Of a stretch of 64,000 bases of DNA, positions 41,992 to 56,665 are shown piece by piece; position 1 is the first letter of the stretch, and each line of letters begins with the position of its first letter. Below the pieces are notes generated by a model. It had not been told where the DNA came from, did not search any database, and saw only the letters and a list, made by a program, of their open reading frames with translations. The translations under genes and the position numbers were made by a program. The stretch covers positions 783,688 to 847,687 of the forward strand of contig NZ_JAOCQD020000003.1 of NCBI RefSeq assembly GCF_025290835.2, written 5' to 3'. Source of the stretch: Aquabacterium sp. OR-4 (lineage in GTDB: Bacteria > Pseudomonadota > Gammaproteobacteria > Burkholderiales > Burkholderiaceae_C).

Positions 41992-43407
41992 ATGCGCTCC
42001 ATCCGCCCCATTGGGTCAAAGCGTTCGATTCGTCTGGCGGGCCTGGCCGGTCTGAGCCTGGTCGCCGCCCTGCTGGGCGCCTGCAGCAGCACCGGCCGGC
42101 TGGCCGCCACGCCGGCCACGCCCAGCGCCACACCCAGCGCCACACCCAGCGCCACGCCCGAGCCGGCGCCCCAGGCCACCGCCTGCCCGAAAGACCTGCC
42201 CGCCGGCACGCGCTGCCTGGCCGGCCGCGACAGCGCCGGCGCCCATGTGCTGATCGCCGTGCCGCCCGACTGGAGCGGCCACCTGGTGATGCACGCGCAT
42301 GGCGGTCCGCTGCTGGGCGAGCCGCGGCCCGAGCGTGCGCTGGACGACCTGCAGCGCTGGTCGGTGGTGGTCAAGGCGGGCTATGCCTGGGCCGGCTCGA
42401 CCTTTGCGCAGGGCGGTGTGCAGGTGCGCGCCGCGGGCGACGACACCGAGCGCCTGCGGCGCATCTTCGTGGCCCATGTGGCGCAACCCCGGCGCACCCT
42501 GCTGCACGGCCAGAGCTGGGGTGCCGGCGTGGCCGCCAAGCTGGCCGAGCGGGCCGGCGCGGCCTACGACGGCGTGCTGCTCAGCAGCGGCGTGCTGGCC
42601 GGCGGCAGCCGCAGCTACGACTTCCGGCTGGACCTGCGGGTGGTCTACCAGCAACTGTGCGCCAACCACCCGCGGCCCGACGAGCCGGCCTATCCGCTGT
42701 GGATGGGCCTGCCCGCCGACTCGGCCATGACCCAGGCCGACCTGGCGGCGCGCGCACGCGACTGCCTGGGCCTGGGCCTGCCGGCAGCGCAGCGCAGCGC
42801 CGAGCAGACCCGGCGGCTGAAGACGCTGACCGAGGTCATCCGCATCCCCGAGCGCAGCGTGCTGGGCCACCTGAACTGGGCCACCTTCCACTTTGCCGAC
42901 ATCGCCCACCGGCGCAGCGGCGGCCGGCCGGTGTTTGGCAACCAGGGCGTGCGCTACACCGGCTCGCCCGACGATGCCGCGCTGAACGCGGCGGTGCTGC
43001 GCTACAGCCCTGATGCCGACGCGCGGCGCCGCTTTGCCGACGACACCGACCCCAGCGGCCGCATCGACCGGCCAGTGCTCACCGTGCATGGCCGCCACGA
43101 CGCGGTGGCCTTTGCCGAGCTCTCGGGCGAGTTCGGCCGCACGATGGCGCGCGCCGGCCGCGCCGAGCGGCTGGTGCAGGTCTACACCGACCACAGCGAG
43201 CACAGCTACCTGTCCGACCCGGTGTACCCGGCCCTGCTCGAGGCCCTGCTGGCCTGGGTGGACACCGGCCAGCGGCCCAGCCCGGCGGCGGTGGCTGCCC
43301 GCTGCGAACAGCTGCGCGCGCGCTTTGCCGGCGATTGCAGCGTGCTGCCCGACTGGCAGCCCCCGCCGCTGGACCAGCGCGTGCCGCCGCGCCAGCCGGC
43401 CCCCTGA
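41992..43407 (+). CDS. Putative lipoprotein alpha/beta-hydrolase
   Basis: 471 residues from ATG 41992, chosen because a lipoprotein signal starts there (MRSIRPIGSKRSIRL, then LAGLSLVAALLGACSS with the lipobox LLGAC). An upstream ATG at 41899 would add Gly-Pro-Thr repeats. After a TPSA repeat linker (12-bp units near 42120-42160) comes the hydrolase: HGGPLLG (oxyanion-type), LLHGQSWGAGVAAKLAER (GxSxG-like nucleophile elbow GQSWG), DRPVLTVHGRHDAVAF (Asp) and YTDHSEHSYLS (His). Anchored to the outer or inner membrane, facing the periplasm. The substrate is unknown. Confidence 0.82.
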   Translation: MRSIRPIGSKRSIRLAGLAGLSLVAALLGACSSTGRLAATPATPSATPSATPSATPEPAPQATACPKDLPAGTRCLAGRDSAGAHVLIAVPPDWSGHLVMHAHGGPLLGEPRPERALDDLQRWSVVVKAGYAWAGSTFAQGGVQVRAAGDDTERLRRIFVAHVAQPRRTLLHGQSWGAGVAAKLAERAGAAYDGVLLSSGVLAGGSRSYDFRLDLRVVYQQLCANHPRPDEPAYPLWMGLPADSAMTQADLAARARDCLGLGLPAAQRSAEQTRRLKTLTEVIRIPERSVLGHLNWATFHFADIAHRRSGGRPVFGNQGVRYTGSPDDAALNAAVLRYSPDADARRRFADDTDPSGRIDRPVLTVHGRHDAVAFAELSGEFGRTMARAGRAERLVQVYTDHSEHSYLSDPVYPALLEALLAWVDTGQRPSPAAVAARCEQLRARFAGDCSVLPDWQPPPLDQRVPPRQPAP

Positions 43408-43453
43408 CCAACCCGCTGACCGACCGGCTGACCGACCGGCCCGCCGGCCAGGG

Positions 43454-43507
43454 CCCCAGCCCCAGCCCCAGCCCCAGCCCCAGCCCCAGCCCCAGCCCCA
43501 GCCCCAG
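43454..43507. repeat. Nine-copy hexanucleotide array CCCCAG
   Basis: Nine perfect CCCCAG units, then CCCCAA, in the ~180-bp gap between the lipoprotein hydrolase and the PEP-CTERM gene. No gene lies here. The unit relates to that of the MarR array. Confidence 0.95.
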
Positions 43508-43590
43508 CCCCAAGCCGGAGCCAGGGCCGCGCAGCCTGCCCGATCCAAGAACAAGACCCGATCCGCCCACCCGACCCCAGGAGACAACAC

Positions 43591-44991
43591 ATGCCCCAAC
43601 GCCCCTCCACCACCGCGCGCCGCCGCCCCACCCTGCCCGGGGCGCTGGCCCTGGCCGCCACGCTGCTGGCCGGCAGCGCCATGGCCGCACCGGTGAACCT
43701 GCTGTTCGTCGGCAACAGCTACACCTTCGGCCGGCTCGATCCGGTGCTGACCTACAACGCCGCCCAGGTGCGTGATCTCACCCAGCCGCAGGGTGCGCTG
43801 CATGGCGGCCGCGACCCCAGCCTGGCCTTCACCACCGGCGCGCCGTTCACCAACCTCACCGGCACCAATTCGTACCCCGTGGGCACGATTAACCCGGCCA
43901 CCGGGGCCGAGTTCACCTCGTACTCGCCGCACAGCCAGAGCGTGGCCTGGGGCGGCGTGCCCGGCATCTTCAAGCAGTTCACGGTGCAGGCCGGGCTGGA
44001 CTACAACGTGTCGCTGTCCACACGCAACGCGGCCTCGCTGCGCGGGCACTTCCTCAACACCGCCAACAGCAACTGGGACCTGCGCGGCAACATCGGCAGC
44101 CAGCGCTGGGACCAGGTGGTGCTGCAGGAGCAGAGCGACGAGGCGCTGCCGCCCAAGACCGTTGGCGGCGTGGCCCTGGGCTCCAACAACCCGGCGTTCA
44201 CGGCCTATGCCAACGTGATCGAGAACTGGGTGCACCAGGGCACCTCGCTGAGCTACACCGAGCGCGCGATGTACGAGGGCCTGTACGGCAGCGTGGCCGG
44301 CTGCGTGGCCGCCGGCGGCACCACCGCCTCGTGCGGCAACACCACCACGCGCAACATCGCCGCCAACGGCAATGCCAACGCCGACGCGCAGATCTGGCTG
44401 ATGCAGCCCTGGGCCCGGCCCAACATCATCAATGCGCCGGGCACCAACCTGATCGACCCGCGCAGCGGCGACGCCATCTACAACCCGACCAACCCGGCGC
44501 GCTCGTACTACGACTCGCTGGAGGCCATGACCGACGACAACGCGGCCGCCTACCTGCGCGCGCTGGACGTGGCCGACAACGACGGCAGCGGCGGCTTTGC
44601 CGGCATTGCGCCGGTGGGCCAGGCCTTCCTGCGCGCGGTGAGCAGCGGCGTGGCCACGCGCGACATGTACGGCGCCGGCGCGGCCACCGACGGCCTGATC
44701 GACCTGTGGTTCAACGACGGCACGCATGCCAGCGTGGCCGGCTCGTACCTCAGCGCGCTGACCCTGTTCGGCAGCCTGACCGGGCTTGACCCGGCGATGC
44801 TGGGCGCCGGCGAGGTGGCGGCACGCGAGCTGGGCCTCTCGGCGGCGGCGGCGCTGCAGCTGCAGCGCGTGGCCAGCGACCAGCTGGGCTTCAGCGCGCC
44901 GGTGCCCGAGCCCGGCACGCTGGCCCTGTGGCTGCTGGGCCTGGCCGGCGTGGGCCTGGCCGCAGGCCGGCGGCACGCCGCTGTCCGGTAG
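43591..44991 (+). CDS. PEP-CTERM protein with SGNH-hydrolase-like start
   Basis: 466 residues. Signal peptide [18 protein letters not shown]. The mature N-terminus [13 protein letters not shown] resembles block I of SGNH/GDSL hydrolases (Ser in NSYT), and near the C-terminus [14 protein letters not shown] resembles the Asp-x-x-His block. The end [26 protein letters not shown] is a classical PEP-CTERM sorting signal (Pro-Glu-Pro, hydrophobic helix, Arg-rich tail). Such proteins are processed by an exosortase/EpsH system and are often linked to exopolysaccharide. No exosortase is in the window. Confidence 0.85.
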   Translation: MPQRPSTTARRRPTLPGALALAATLLAGSAMAAPVNLLFVGNSYTFGRLDPVLTYNAAQVRDLTQPQGALHGGRDPSLAFTTGAPFTNLTGTNSYPVGTINPATGAEFTSYSPHSQSVAWGGVPGIFKQFTVQAGLDYNVSLSTRNAASLRGHFLNTANSNWDLRGNIGSQRWDQVVLQEQSDEALPPKTVGGVALGSNNPAFTAYANVIENWVHQGTSLSYTERAMYEGLYGSVAGCVAAGGTTASCGNTTTRNIAANGNANADAQIWLMQPWARPNIINAPGTNLIDPRSGDAIYNPTNPARSYYDSLEAMTDDNAAAYLRALDVADNDGSGGFAGIAPVGQAFLRAVSSGVATRDMYGAGAATDGLIDLWFNDGTHASVAGSYLSALTLFGSLTGLDPAMLGAGEVAARELGLSAAAALQLQRVASDQLGFSAPVPEPGTLALWLLGLAGVGLAAGRRHAAVR

Positions 44992-45115
44992 GGGGCAGCG
45001 CGGCGGCGGGCGGGGGCCAGAGAATCAGCAGCGGGCGCCGCAGGCCTGGCCCAGGCCAGGCCGATGCCCGACCGTCGCCCCCTCTTGCCTCTCTGACTTT
45101 GCCGGAGCGCCCCGC

Positions 45116-45967
45116 ATGCCCGATCCCGACCGCAGCCCCTCCACCCCCGGCCAGGCCGCAGCGCAGGGCCGGCTGGCTGGCCGTGTGGCCATCCTCACCG
45201 GCGCCGGCTCGGGCATCGGCCGCGCGGCGGCCCTGCTGTTTGCCGCCGAAGGCGCCCGCCTGGTGCTGGGCGACAAGACCGAGGCCGTGCACGCCACGGC
45301 GCAGCAGGTGCAGCAGGCCGGCGGCCAGGCCGTGGCACTGCAGATCGACGCCGGGCAAGAAGCCGATGTGATGCGCCTGGTGGCCACCGCCCGGGAGTCC
45401 TTCGGCCAGCTCGACATCGCCTTTGCCAATGCCGGCATCGCCGGCGGCATGGCCGGCATCTTCGACGCCACGCCCGAGCTGTGGACCGAGGTGCTGCGCG
45501 TCAACCTGATCGGCCCCTGGCTGATGATCAAGCACGCCGGCAAGGCCATGGCCGATGCCGGCCGCGGCGGCAGCATCGTCTGCACGGCCAGTGTGGCCGG
45601 CCTGCGCTCGGGGGCCGGCGGGCCGGCCTACTCGGCCAGCAAGGCCGGCGTGATCAACCTGGTGGCGGTGAGCGCGCAGCAGCTCAGCGACACCGGTGTG
45701 CGCGTCAATGCCCTGTGCCCCGGCCTCACCGAGACCGGCATGACCCAGCCCACCTTCGACTACGCCAAGGACAAGGGCGTGAGCCACAAGCTGGGCCGGC
45801 TGAACCCGCTGCGCCGCGCTGCCCAGCCCGACGAGCTGGCGCAGGCGGCGCTGTTTCTGGCCAGCCAGCAATCGAGTTACGTCAACGGCCAGGCCCTGGT
45901 GGTGGACGGCGGCTTGTCGAGCTCGCACCCGGTCACGCGGCAACTCACCGGCCAGACCGCCGTGTGA
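45116..45967 (+). CDS. SDR-family oxidoreductase
   Basis: 283 residues from the ATG at 45116. Classical short-chain dehydrogenase: cofactor motif [34 protein letters not shown] (NAG block), [30 protein letters not shown] (Ser, and Tyr-x-x-x-Lys) and [15 protein letters not shown]. The acidic residue after strand 2 (VLGDKTE) suggests NAD preference, which is inference. Likely oxidises or reduces a hydroxyacyl or steroid-like alcohol. It stands alone on the + strand between the PEP-CTERM gene and the DUF2235 gene. Confidence 0.9.
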   Translation: MPDPDRSPSTPGQAAAQGRLAGRVAILTGAGSGIGRAAALLFAAEGARLVLGDKTEAVHATAQQVQQAGGQAVALQIDAGQEADVMRLVATARESFGQLDIAFANAGIAGGMAGIFDATPELWTEVLRVNLIGPWLMIKHAGKAMADAGRGGSIVCTASVAGLRSGAGGPAYSASKAGVINLVAVSAQQLSDTGVRVNALCPGLTETGMTQPTFDYAKDKGVSHKLGRLNPLRRAAQPDELAQAALFLASQQSSYVNGQALVVDGGLSSSHPVTRQLTGQTAV

Positions 45968-46149
45968 GCGCAGCGCCCGGTGCCACGGGCGCACACCGGC
46001 ATACCCCCCCGGACATGCACCCCACCAGACATGCCCACCGGCATGCGCAGCGGCAGGTTCACACCGCCGCGGCGGCAACTGGGTAGAGTGCCCAGCGCGG
46101 ACCTGACGCCGCGCCGGCAGGCGCTGCCAGGCCACGGGAGGGCCCCCAC

Positions 46150-47858
46150 ATGGACGCGCTTTTGACCGCCACGGCCGGCGATACGGGCCCGACCGGCCCG
46201 GGCGGACGCAAGCTGGTGCTGTTTTGCGACGGCACCTGGAACTCGCCCGACGAAGAGAGCTTCGGCCAGCCCACGCCCACCAATGTGTACCGGCTCTACC
46301 AGGCCTGCCAGGACGAGGCCGACAGCCGCGGCGAGCAGGTCACCTGGTATCTGCCCGGCGTGGGCTCCGATGGCAACGGCTTCCAGCGCGCGCTCGAAGG
46401 CGCCACCGGCTCGGGCATCGGCCTGAACATCCGCCGCGCTTACGCCGCACTGGCCGCGCTGTACCGCGGCCCGCAGGACCGCATCTTCCTGATCGGCTTC
46501 TCGCGCGGCGCGTTCACCGCGCGCAGCATCGCCGGCATGATCCAGAAGGTGGGCCTGTGCCAGTCGCCCGATCCGGCACGGGTGCGCCTGGCCTACCGCG
46601 CCTACCAGCGCTCGCGCAACGAGGCCGACCCGCGCGCCCGCCTGCACCGCGACATGAGCGACGTGCACCGTGGCGTGCGCGTGCACGCCATCGGCGTGTG
46701 GGACACGGTGGGCGCGCTGGGCCTGTCGGTGTGGGGCTGGAGCTTCAACTTCCGCGTGCTGTGGCGCAATGACTTCCACCGCCTGTCGGCCAACAACATC
46801 ACCGACCATGTGTTCCACGCGCTGGCGCTGGACGAGAAGCGCACCAGCTTCATGCCGGTGCTGTGGCATGGCCTCGACGACCCCGGCGGCGTGCACACCG
46901 GCTATGGCGACGATCGCCGCCAACCGGCGGTGCACGAGCTGTGGTTTCGCGGCGTGCACAGCGATGTGGGCGGCGGCTACGCCGACACCCGCCTGTCCGA
47001 CATCGCGCTGCAGTGGATGGCCCAGCAGCTGCAGGCCTGCGGCCTGCAGCTGCGCGAGGGCCTGCCGCGCCTGCGGCCCGACCCGCTGGGCCGCGTGCAC
47101 AACTCGGCCCGCGGACCGCTGTGGACCAATGTGGCCACCTGGCCGCGCTGGACACCGCTGTGCACCGTGGGTGAAGCACAGGCCCAGGCCCAGGCACGGC
47201 GTGCCGAGCACAGCGCCCCGCCCGGCCTCGCGCCCAGCACCCGCCCCCGCCCGACAGCCACCTGCCCGACAACCACCTGCCCGACAACCACCTGCACGAC
47301 AGCATCGCGCTGCGCGAGCAGCATGCCGAGGCGCTGGGCGAGCGCCGCCGCCTGCGCCTGGCGCCAGGCCAGCAGGCCGCCGTGACGGTGGAAGCCCGGC
47401 TGCTGTGGGACTACACCGGCATCGTGCTCGAGCACGGCGCGCGCTACCGCCTGCGCGCCAGTGGCCTGTGGCAAGACCGCGATGAAGCGCCCGTGGGCCC
47501 TGCCGGCCAGCCCGCCGCTCAGCGCAGCTGGGCCAAGCGCCTGGGCGGCTGGCTGCGGCGCCAGCGCAGTGCACCGTGGATGGCCCTGGTGGCGCTGCCG
47601 AGCGCCGACTTCGGCTGGCGCTGGGGCGAGTTCGGCCTGCTGCGCGCGCTGCGCTACCTGCTGATCCACGACCCCGCGCTGTTCACCCGCAACCTGGTGA
47701 CCGTGGGCACCGAGGCCCTGATCGACGGCCCGGCGCGACCCGGCGCCGAGGCCATGCTCTGGTGCTTTGCCAACGATGCGCGGCGCTTTTACGGCAACAA
47801 CTCGGGCAGCGTCACGCTGCTGGTCGAGCGCCTGGCGGCCGCGCCGCAGCCCGCCTGA
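46150..47858 (+). pseudogene. DUF2235 (Tle1-like lipase) gene with a frameshift
   Basis: The first frame (46150-47385) has the DUF2235 start KLVLFCDGTWNSPDEESFGQPTPTNVYRLYQA, GFSRGAFTARSIAGMIQKVGL (GxSxG lipase nucleophile), WDTVGALGLSV and FRGVHSDVGGGYAD (His-Asp-type block). The C-terminal part continues in another frame (to 47858: LLWDYTGIVLEHGARYRL...RNLVTVGTEALIDGP). The switch lies between 47175 and ~47250, most likely a one-base loss in a CCCCCGCCC run. Around it are 15-bp repeats (LPDNH). Restored, it would be ~570 residues, like T6SS phospholipases of the Tle1 group. A sequencing error is not excluded. Confidence 0.75.
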
Positions 47859-47917
47859 GGCCGGCTTGAACACGGCTTGAACACGGCGCGCCGGCGCCAG
47901 TCGGGCCCGGCCCGGCC

Positions 47918-48046
47918 CGGCGGCATCGTGCGGCCGACCGCTGGGCGCACCGCGACTTCGTGCTCTGCACCCATCGCACCGACCCGCTGTCGCCCGCCGC
48001 GCGCCAGCTGCTCGATCACCTGATGCGGGCCAGGCGCTCAGGCTAG
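47918..48046 (+). pseudogene. Short remnant resembling a LysR C-terminus
   Basis: A frame ending at TAG 48044-48046 reads HRDFVLCTHRTDPLSPAARQLLDHL, the kind of sequence found at the end of LysR effector domains. No start or upstream homologous part is visible. It probably represents a gene fragment; the similarity is judged by eye. The stretch before it (47859-47917) has a GGCTTGAACAC direct repeat. Confidence 0.3.
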
Positions 48047-48110
48047 GCGCCGCCACGGCGCAACGCCACAACGGCGCAGCGGCAGGGTCCGGCCGCCCGG
48101 GCCGGGGCCT

Positions 48111-52478
<4,368 letters not shown>

Positions 52479-52508
52479 CGCGGTCTTTCGTGGGCGGGGT
52501 GGGGGCGC

Positions 52509-53732
52509 TCAGGCCGGGGTGGCAGCGGCGTTTGCAGCGGCGGTCGCAGCGGCGGTGGCATCGGCGGTGCCGGCCGCGCGCTCGCGGGTGCGGCGGGCCT
52601 TCAGCGCGTCGACCAGGCGGTCTTCCCACTGCCGCGCGCTGCCCAGCGCCAGTGCCAGGTGCTGGGCGCGGCGGTAGTGCAGGTGGCAGTCGAACTCCCA
52701 GGTAAAGCCCATGCCGCCGTGGGCTTGGATGTTGTTGCGCGCACAGTGCTGGTAGGCCTGGGTGGCCGACACGCGTGCGGTGGCCGCGGCCTCGGGCAGC
52801 TCGGCCGCGGCGCTGGCCAGGGCCCAGGCGCCGTAGCAGGCGTTCGAGCGCGCCAGCGTGGCCGACACGTACATGTCGGCCAGCATGTGCTTGATGGCCT
52901 GCAGGCTGCCGATCGGCCGGCCGAAGGCATAGCGCTGCTGGGCATAGGCCACCGCCGCCTCGAGCGCGGCATCGGCGCCGCCGATCTGCTCGAAGGCCAG
53001 CGGCACGGCGGCGCGGTCAAGCGCGGCGTCCAGCAGCGCGGCGCCCTGGCCCGGCGCGCCCAGCGCCTCGGCCGGGGCGGCGTTGAACACCAGGTGCGCC
53101 TGGCTGCGCGTGGGGTCCAGGCTGGCCAGCGGCTGGCGCTGCACCTCGGGCCCGGCCTGCACCAGCCACAGGCTGAAGGCGCGGCCGCCGGCGGCCTCGT
53201 CGGCGGCGCACCGCGCGGCCACGATCAGCAGGTGGGCGATGTCGCCATCGGCCACGGGCTGCTTGCTGCCGTGCAGGCGGCCGTCGCTCACACGGCAGCC
53301 GCGCACTTGGGCGGCATCGAGCCGGCCGGCGCCTTCGGCCCAGGCCAGCGTGGCGATCAGCTCGCCGCTGGCCAGCGCCGGCAGCCAGCGCTGCTTTTGC
53401 GCCTCGGTGCCGGCGGCCAGCAGCAGCGGGGCGGCCAGGCCTAGGCTGCTGGCGTAGGGCACCGGCGCAACGGCCCGGCCCAGCTCTTCGCTGAGCACGC
53501 ACTGCGCCAGCAGGCCGTCGGCCGGGGCGGCGGGGTCGAGCAGGCCGCCATAGGCTTCGGGGATGGCCGCGCCCAGATAGCCCTGGCGGCCCAGGCCCTG
53601 CCACAGCGTGGCGTCAAAGGCCTGCGGCCCGTCGAGCACGGCGCGCACCTGGCTGCGGCCGCAGTGGTCGGCCAGGTAGCGGCGCGCCTGCGCCTGCAGC
53701 TCGCGCTGCTCGGAAGAGAAGTCGAAGTCCAT
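52509..53732 (-). CDS. Acyl-CoA dehydrogenase, small partner
   Basis: 407 residues from ATG 53732 (MDFDFSSEQRELQAQARRYLADHC). The helical N- and C-terminal domains are clear: AIPEAYGGLLDPAAPADGLLAQCVLSEELGR and ALEAAVAYAQQRYAFGRPIGSLQAIKHMLADMYVS, then HCARNNIQAHGGMGFTWEFDCHLHYRRAQHL. The end is a low-complexity Ala-Thr tail from a near-6-bp repeat. With the next gene it resembles PimD/PimC. First gene of a four-gene minus-strand operon (dehydrogenases, FadH-like, hydrolase). Confidence 0.92.
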   Translation of the reverse strand: MDFDFSSEQRELQAQARRYLADHCGRSQVRAVLDGPQAFDATLWQGLGRQGYLGAAIPEAYGGLLDPAAPADGLLAQCVLSEELGRAVAPVPYASSLGLAAPLLLAAGTEAQKQRWLPALASGELIATLAWAEGAGRLDAAQVRGCRVSDGRLHGSKQPVADGDIAHLLIVAARCAADEAAGGRAFSLWLVQAGPEVQRQPLASLDPTRSQAHLVFNAAPAEALGAPGQGAALLDAALDRAAVPLAFEQIGGADAALEAAVAYAQQRYAFGRPIGSLQAIKHMLADMYVSATLARSNACYGAWALASAAAELPEAAATARVSATQAYQHCARNNIQAHGGMGFTWEFDCHLHYRRAQHLALALGSARQWEDRLVDALKARRTRERAAGTADATAAATAAANAAATPA

Positions 53733-54045
53733 CGGGCGTGCTCCGGTTGGGCGCCAGGCACGCGGGCCTGGGGTTCGCCGGCGCCATGCTGGCCTGGTGG
53801 CCGCGTGCCGGCAATCGTCGGAAGTGACGAACCGGCGGCGCGCCAGCGGCATGGCGCACGGCTGCGTGGTGCCGGCCTGCCCGCCCGGCCGCGACCGGTG
53901 CGCCCGGTGCGCCCGGCGCCGTCCGGTGCCCGCGGTCCGGTGCCTGCCGCAGTGGCATCATGCGCGCGCTGCGCCCTGGCGCAGCCGCCCTGCGGCGCCA
54001 CAGGCTGGCGCCGCGCCCTGTCAGGCCCTTGCCGAGCCCAATCGC

Positions 54046-54336
54046 GTGAACATCCGTCCCACACCCCTCACCGCCGCACTGGCCGGCATCCTGGCGGCAC
54101 TGGCCTGGCCGGTCTTGTGGGCGCATTTCGGCAGCCAGGCGGCCGAGGGCGGCATCGAGCTGGTGGTGGGCACGCTGCTGGTGGTGGCGCTGCCCGCGCA
54201 TGCCTTCGTGGTGGGCTGGCAGCTGGCACCGCAGGCCCCCGCCGGCCGGCTCGACACCGCGCTGCTGCGCCGCATCGGCGCCTGGCTGGCCGCGGCGGCG
54301 GCGGTGACCGGGCTGCGCCTGCTGGCCGGCATCTGA
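54046..54336 (+). CDS. Small hypothetical membrane protein
   Basis: 96 residues from a GTG at 54046 (MNIRPTPLTAALAGILAALAWPVLWAHF). Three hydrophobic stretches (residues ~10-26, 37-58, 72-92) suggest an integral membrane protein. There are no charged catalytic residues and I recognise no family. It lies between divergent and convergent genes (acyl-CoA dehydrogenase and kynA); the 300-bp gap before it holds no other gene. Confidence 0.6.
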   Translation: MNIRPTPLTAALAGILAALAWPVLWAHFGSQAAEGGIELVVGTLLVVALPAHAFVVGWQLAPQAPAGRLDTALLRRIGAWLAAAAAVTGLRLLAGI

Positions 54337-54409
54337 TCGCGCGGCGCCCGGGCCTGGCGCGGTGCCGCATGGGGCCCGTCGGTGCCAGCCCGTGCCCGTC
54401 GGTGCCGCC

Positions 54410-55279
54410 CTACAGCTCGGTGCGCAGCGTCCAGAGTTCGGGAAACAGCACCACGTCGAGCATCTTGCGCAGATAGCCCACGCCCGAGGTGCCGCCGGTG
54501 CCGCGCTTGAAGCCGATCACCCGCTCCACCGTGGTGACATGGCGAAAGCGCCAGAGCCGGAAGGCGTCTTCCAGGTCGACCAGCTCCTCGCCCATCTGGT
54601 ACAGGTCCCAGTGGGTGCGCGGCTCGCGGTAGATGCTCAGCCAGGCGGCCTGCACGCCCTCGCTGGCGGCATAGGGCCGGGTCCAGTCGCGCTGCAGCGC
54701 GGCGGCGGGCAGGGCCAGGCCGCGGCGCGACATCAGGCGCAGCACCTCGTCGTACAGCGAGGGCGCCTCGAAGGCCGCGCGCACCGGAGCCAGCAGTTCG
54801 GGCCGGTGGGCATGCGGCTGCAGCATGGCAGCGTTCTTGTTGCCCAGCATGAACTCGATCTGCCGGTACTGCCCGCTCTGGAAGCCGCTGCTGCTGGCCA
54901 GGTAGGGGCGGATGGCCGAGTACTCGGGCGGGGTCATGGTGGCCAGCACGTCCCAGGCATGCACCAGCTGCTCCATGATGCGCGACACCCGCGCCAGCAT
55001 CTTGAAGGCCTCGGGCAGGTGGTCGGCCACCACGCAGCGCAGCGCCGCGTGCAGCTCGTGCAGCATCAGCTTCATCCACAGCTCGGAGGTCTGGTGCTGC
55101 ACGATGAACAGCATCTCGTTGTGGTCGGGCGAGCGCGGCTGCTGCGCGCCCAGGATGCGCTCGAGCTGCAGGTAGTCGCCGTAGCTCATGGCCTGCGCGA
55201 AGTCGAGCTGCGCGCCCTCGTCGGACAGCGCGCGTTCGCCGCGGTCTGGCGGGCTGCCCGGCGGCCTGGCGGGGCTCAT
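54410..55279 (-). CDS. kynA: Tryptophan 2,3-dioxygenase
   Basis: 289 residues from the ATG at 55279. Family landmarks: [42 protein letters not shown] (active-site His62), [48 protein letters not shown] and [24 protein letters not shown] (proximal heme His). It opens the indole ring of L-tryptophan to N-formylkynurenine in the first step of the kynurenine pathway. Overlaps kynU by ATGA; last gene of the operon. Confidence 0.96.
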   Translation of the reverse strand: MSPARPPGSPPDRGERALSDEGAQLDFAQAMSYGDYLQLERILGAQQPRSPDHNEMLFIVQHQTSELWMKLMLHELHAALRCVVADHLPEAFKMLARVSRIMEQLVHAWDVLATMTPPEYSAIRPYLASSSGFQSGQYRQIEFMLGNKNAAMLQPHAHRPELLAPVRAAFEAPSLYDEVLRLMSRRGLALPAAALQRDWTRPYAASEGVQAAWLSIYREPRTHWDLYQMGEELVDLEDAFRLWRFRHVTTVERVIGFKRGTGGTSGVGYLRKMLDVVLFPELWTLRTEL

Positions 55280-56610
55280 GTCACGGCGGCCTGCTGCTGA
55301 AAGCGCGCGTCGCGCCACTCGCCGCCGGCCAGCACCTGCTGCAGCTGATGCACCGCATCCCAGACCTGCGTGTGGCCGATGTACAGCGGCGTGAAGCCAA
55401 AGCGCAGCAGGTGCGGCACGGCGTGCAGCCGGGCCGGATCGCCGGCGCGGAAGTCGCCGATCACCTGGCGCGCGATCAGGGCCTGCATCACCGCATAACC
55501 GGCCTCGTGCAGGGGCGGTGCCAGGCTCAGACTCACCTGGCTGCCACGCAGCGCGGCCTCGCGCGGCGAGGCCAGGCGCACACCCAGCGCGCCGCAGCGG
55601 GCCTCGGCCAGCGTGATGAACAGCTCGCTCAGGGCCACCGACTTGGCGCGCACCGCGGCCATGCCGCCCAGCGGCTCGGCGGCCAGCACGGTGTCGACGC
55701 CGCACTCCAGCGCGGCCAGCGACAGGATGGGCGGCGTGCCGCACAGGTAGCGCGCGATGCCCGGCGCCGGCTGGTAGTCGGGCGAGAAGCGGAACGGCGC
55801 CGCATGCCCCAGCCAGCCCGACAGCGGCTGCCAGAAGCCCTGCGCATGGCGCGGGTGGGCCCACACGAAGGCCGGCGCGCCGGGGCCGCCGTTGAGGTAC
55901 TTGTAGCCGCAGCCCACGGCAAAGTCGGCGCCGTCGCGGTGCAGGTCGACCTCGATGGCGCCGGCCGAGTGCGCCAGATCCCAGATCACCAGGCCGCCGG
56001 CCGCGTGCGCGGCGGCGCCCAGTGCGGCCATGTCGTGGCGCGCGCCGCTGCGGTAGTTGACCTGGGTCAGCATCAGCACCGCCAGGCGGCCGGCCAGGCC
56101 GGCCAGCAGGCCGGGCAGCTCGGCGGCATCGTCCACCAGCTGCAGCGTGCAGCCGTGCTGCTTGGCCAGGCTCTGGGCGATGTACAGATCGGTCGGAAAG
56201 TTGCTGCGCTCGGACACGATCACGCGGCGTGCGCCAGCGGCCGCGCCGGCGGCACCGGCCAGGCCGAGCGCGGCCGACAGCACCTTGTAGAGGTTCAGCG
56301 AGGTCGAGTCGGCCACCAGGCATTCGCCCGGCGCGGCGCCGATCAGGCGGCCGATCTTGTTGCCGATGCGCGCTGGCAGGTCCATCCAGCCGGCGGTGTT
56401 CCAGCTGCGGATCAGGTCGCGGGCCCATTCGTCGCGCAGCACCTGCTGCACGCGTGCGGCGGTGGCCCGTGGCGCCACGCCCAGCGAGTTGCCGTCCAGG
56501 TAGATCAGGCCCTCGGCAATGTCGAACTGCGCGCGCAGCGGCTGCAGCGGGTCGGCCGCATCGCGCGCCAGGCAGTCGTCGCGGCTGCTGGGCAGGGTGG
56601 GGGTGTTCAT
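55276..56610 (-). CDS. kynU: Kynureninase
   Basis: 444 residues. PLP-dependent fold type [86 protein letters not shown] (Lys in [12 protein letters not shown] forms the Schiff base), [17 protein letters not shown]. It splits L-kynurenine (or 3-hydroxykynurenine) into anthranilate (or 3-hydroxyanthranilate) and alanine. The order kynB-kynU-kynA in one operon matches the anthranilate route in related bacteria. Confidence 0.96.
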   Translation of the reverse strand: MNTPTLPSSRDDCLARDAADPLQPLRAQFDIAEGLIYLDGNSLGVAPRATAARVQQVLRDEWARDLIRSWNTAGWMDLPARIGNKIGRLIGAAPGECLVADSTSLNLYKVLSAALGLAGAAGAAAGARRVIVSERSNFPTDLYIAQSLAKQHGCTLQLVDDAAELPGLLAGLAGRLAVLMLTQVNYRSGARHDMAALGAAAHAAGGLVIWDLAHSAGAIEVDLHRDGADFAVGCGYKYLNGGPGAPAFVWAHPRHAQGFWQPLSGWLGHAAPFRFSPDYQPAPGIARYLCGTPPILSLAALECGVDTVLAAEPLGGMAAVRAKSVALSELFITLAEARCGALGVRLASPREAALRGSQVSLSLAPPLHEAGYAVMQALIARQVIGDFRAGDPARLHAVPHLLRFGFTPLYIGHTQVWDAVHQLQQVLAGGEWRDARFQQQAAVT

Positions 56611-56665
56611 GGCGGGCCGGGCGGGTGTCGGGTGGATGGCAACGGCGCCGTGCGCTGCACCGGGC

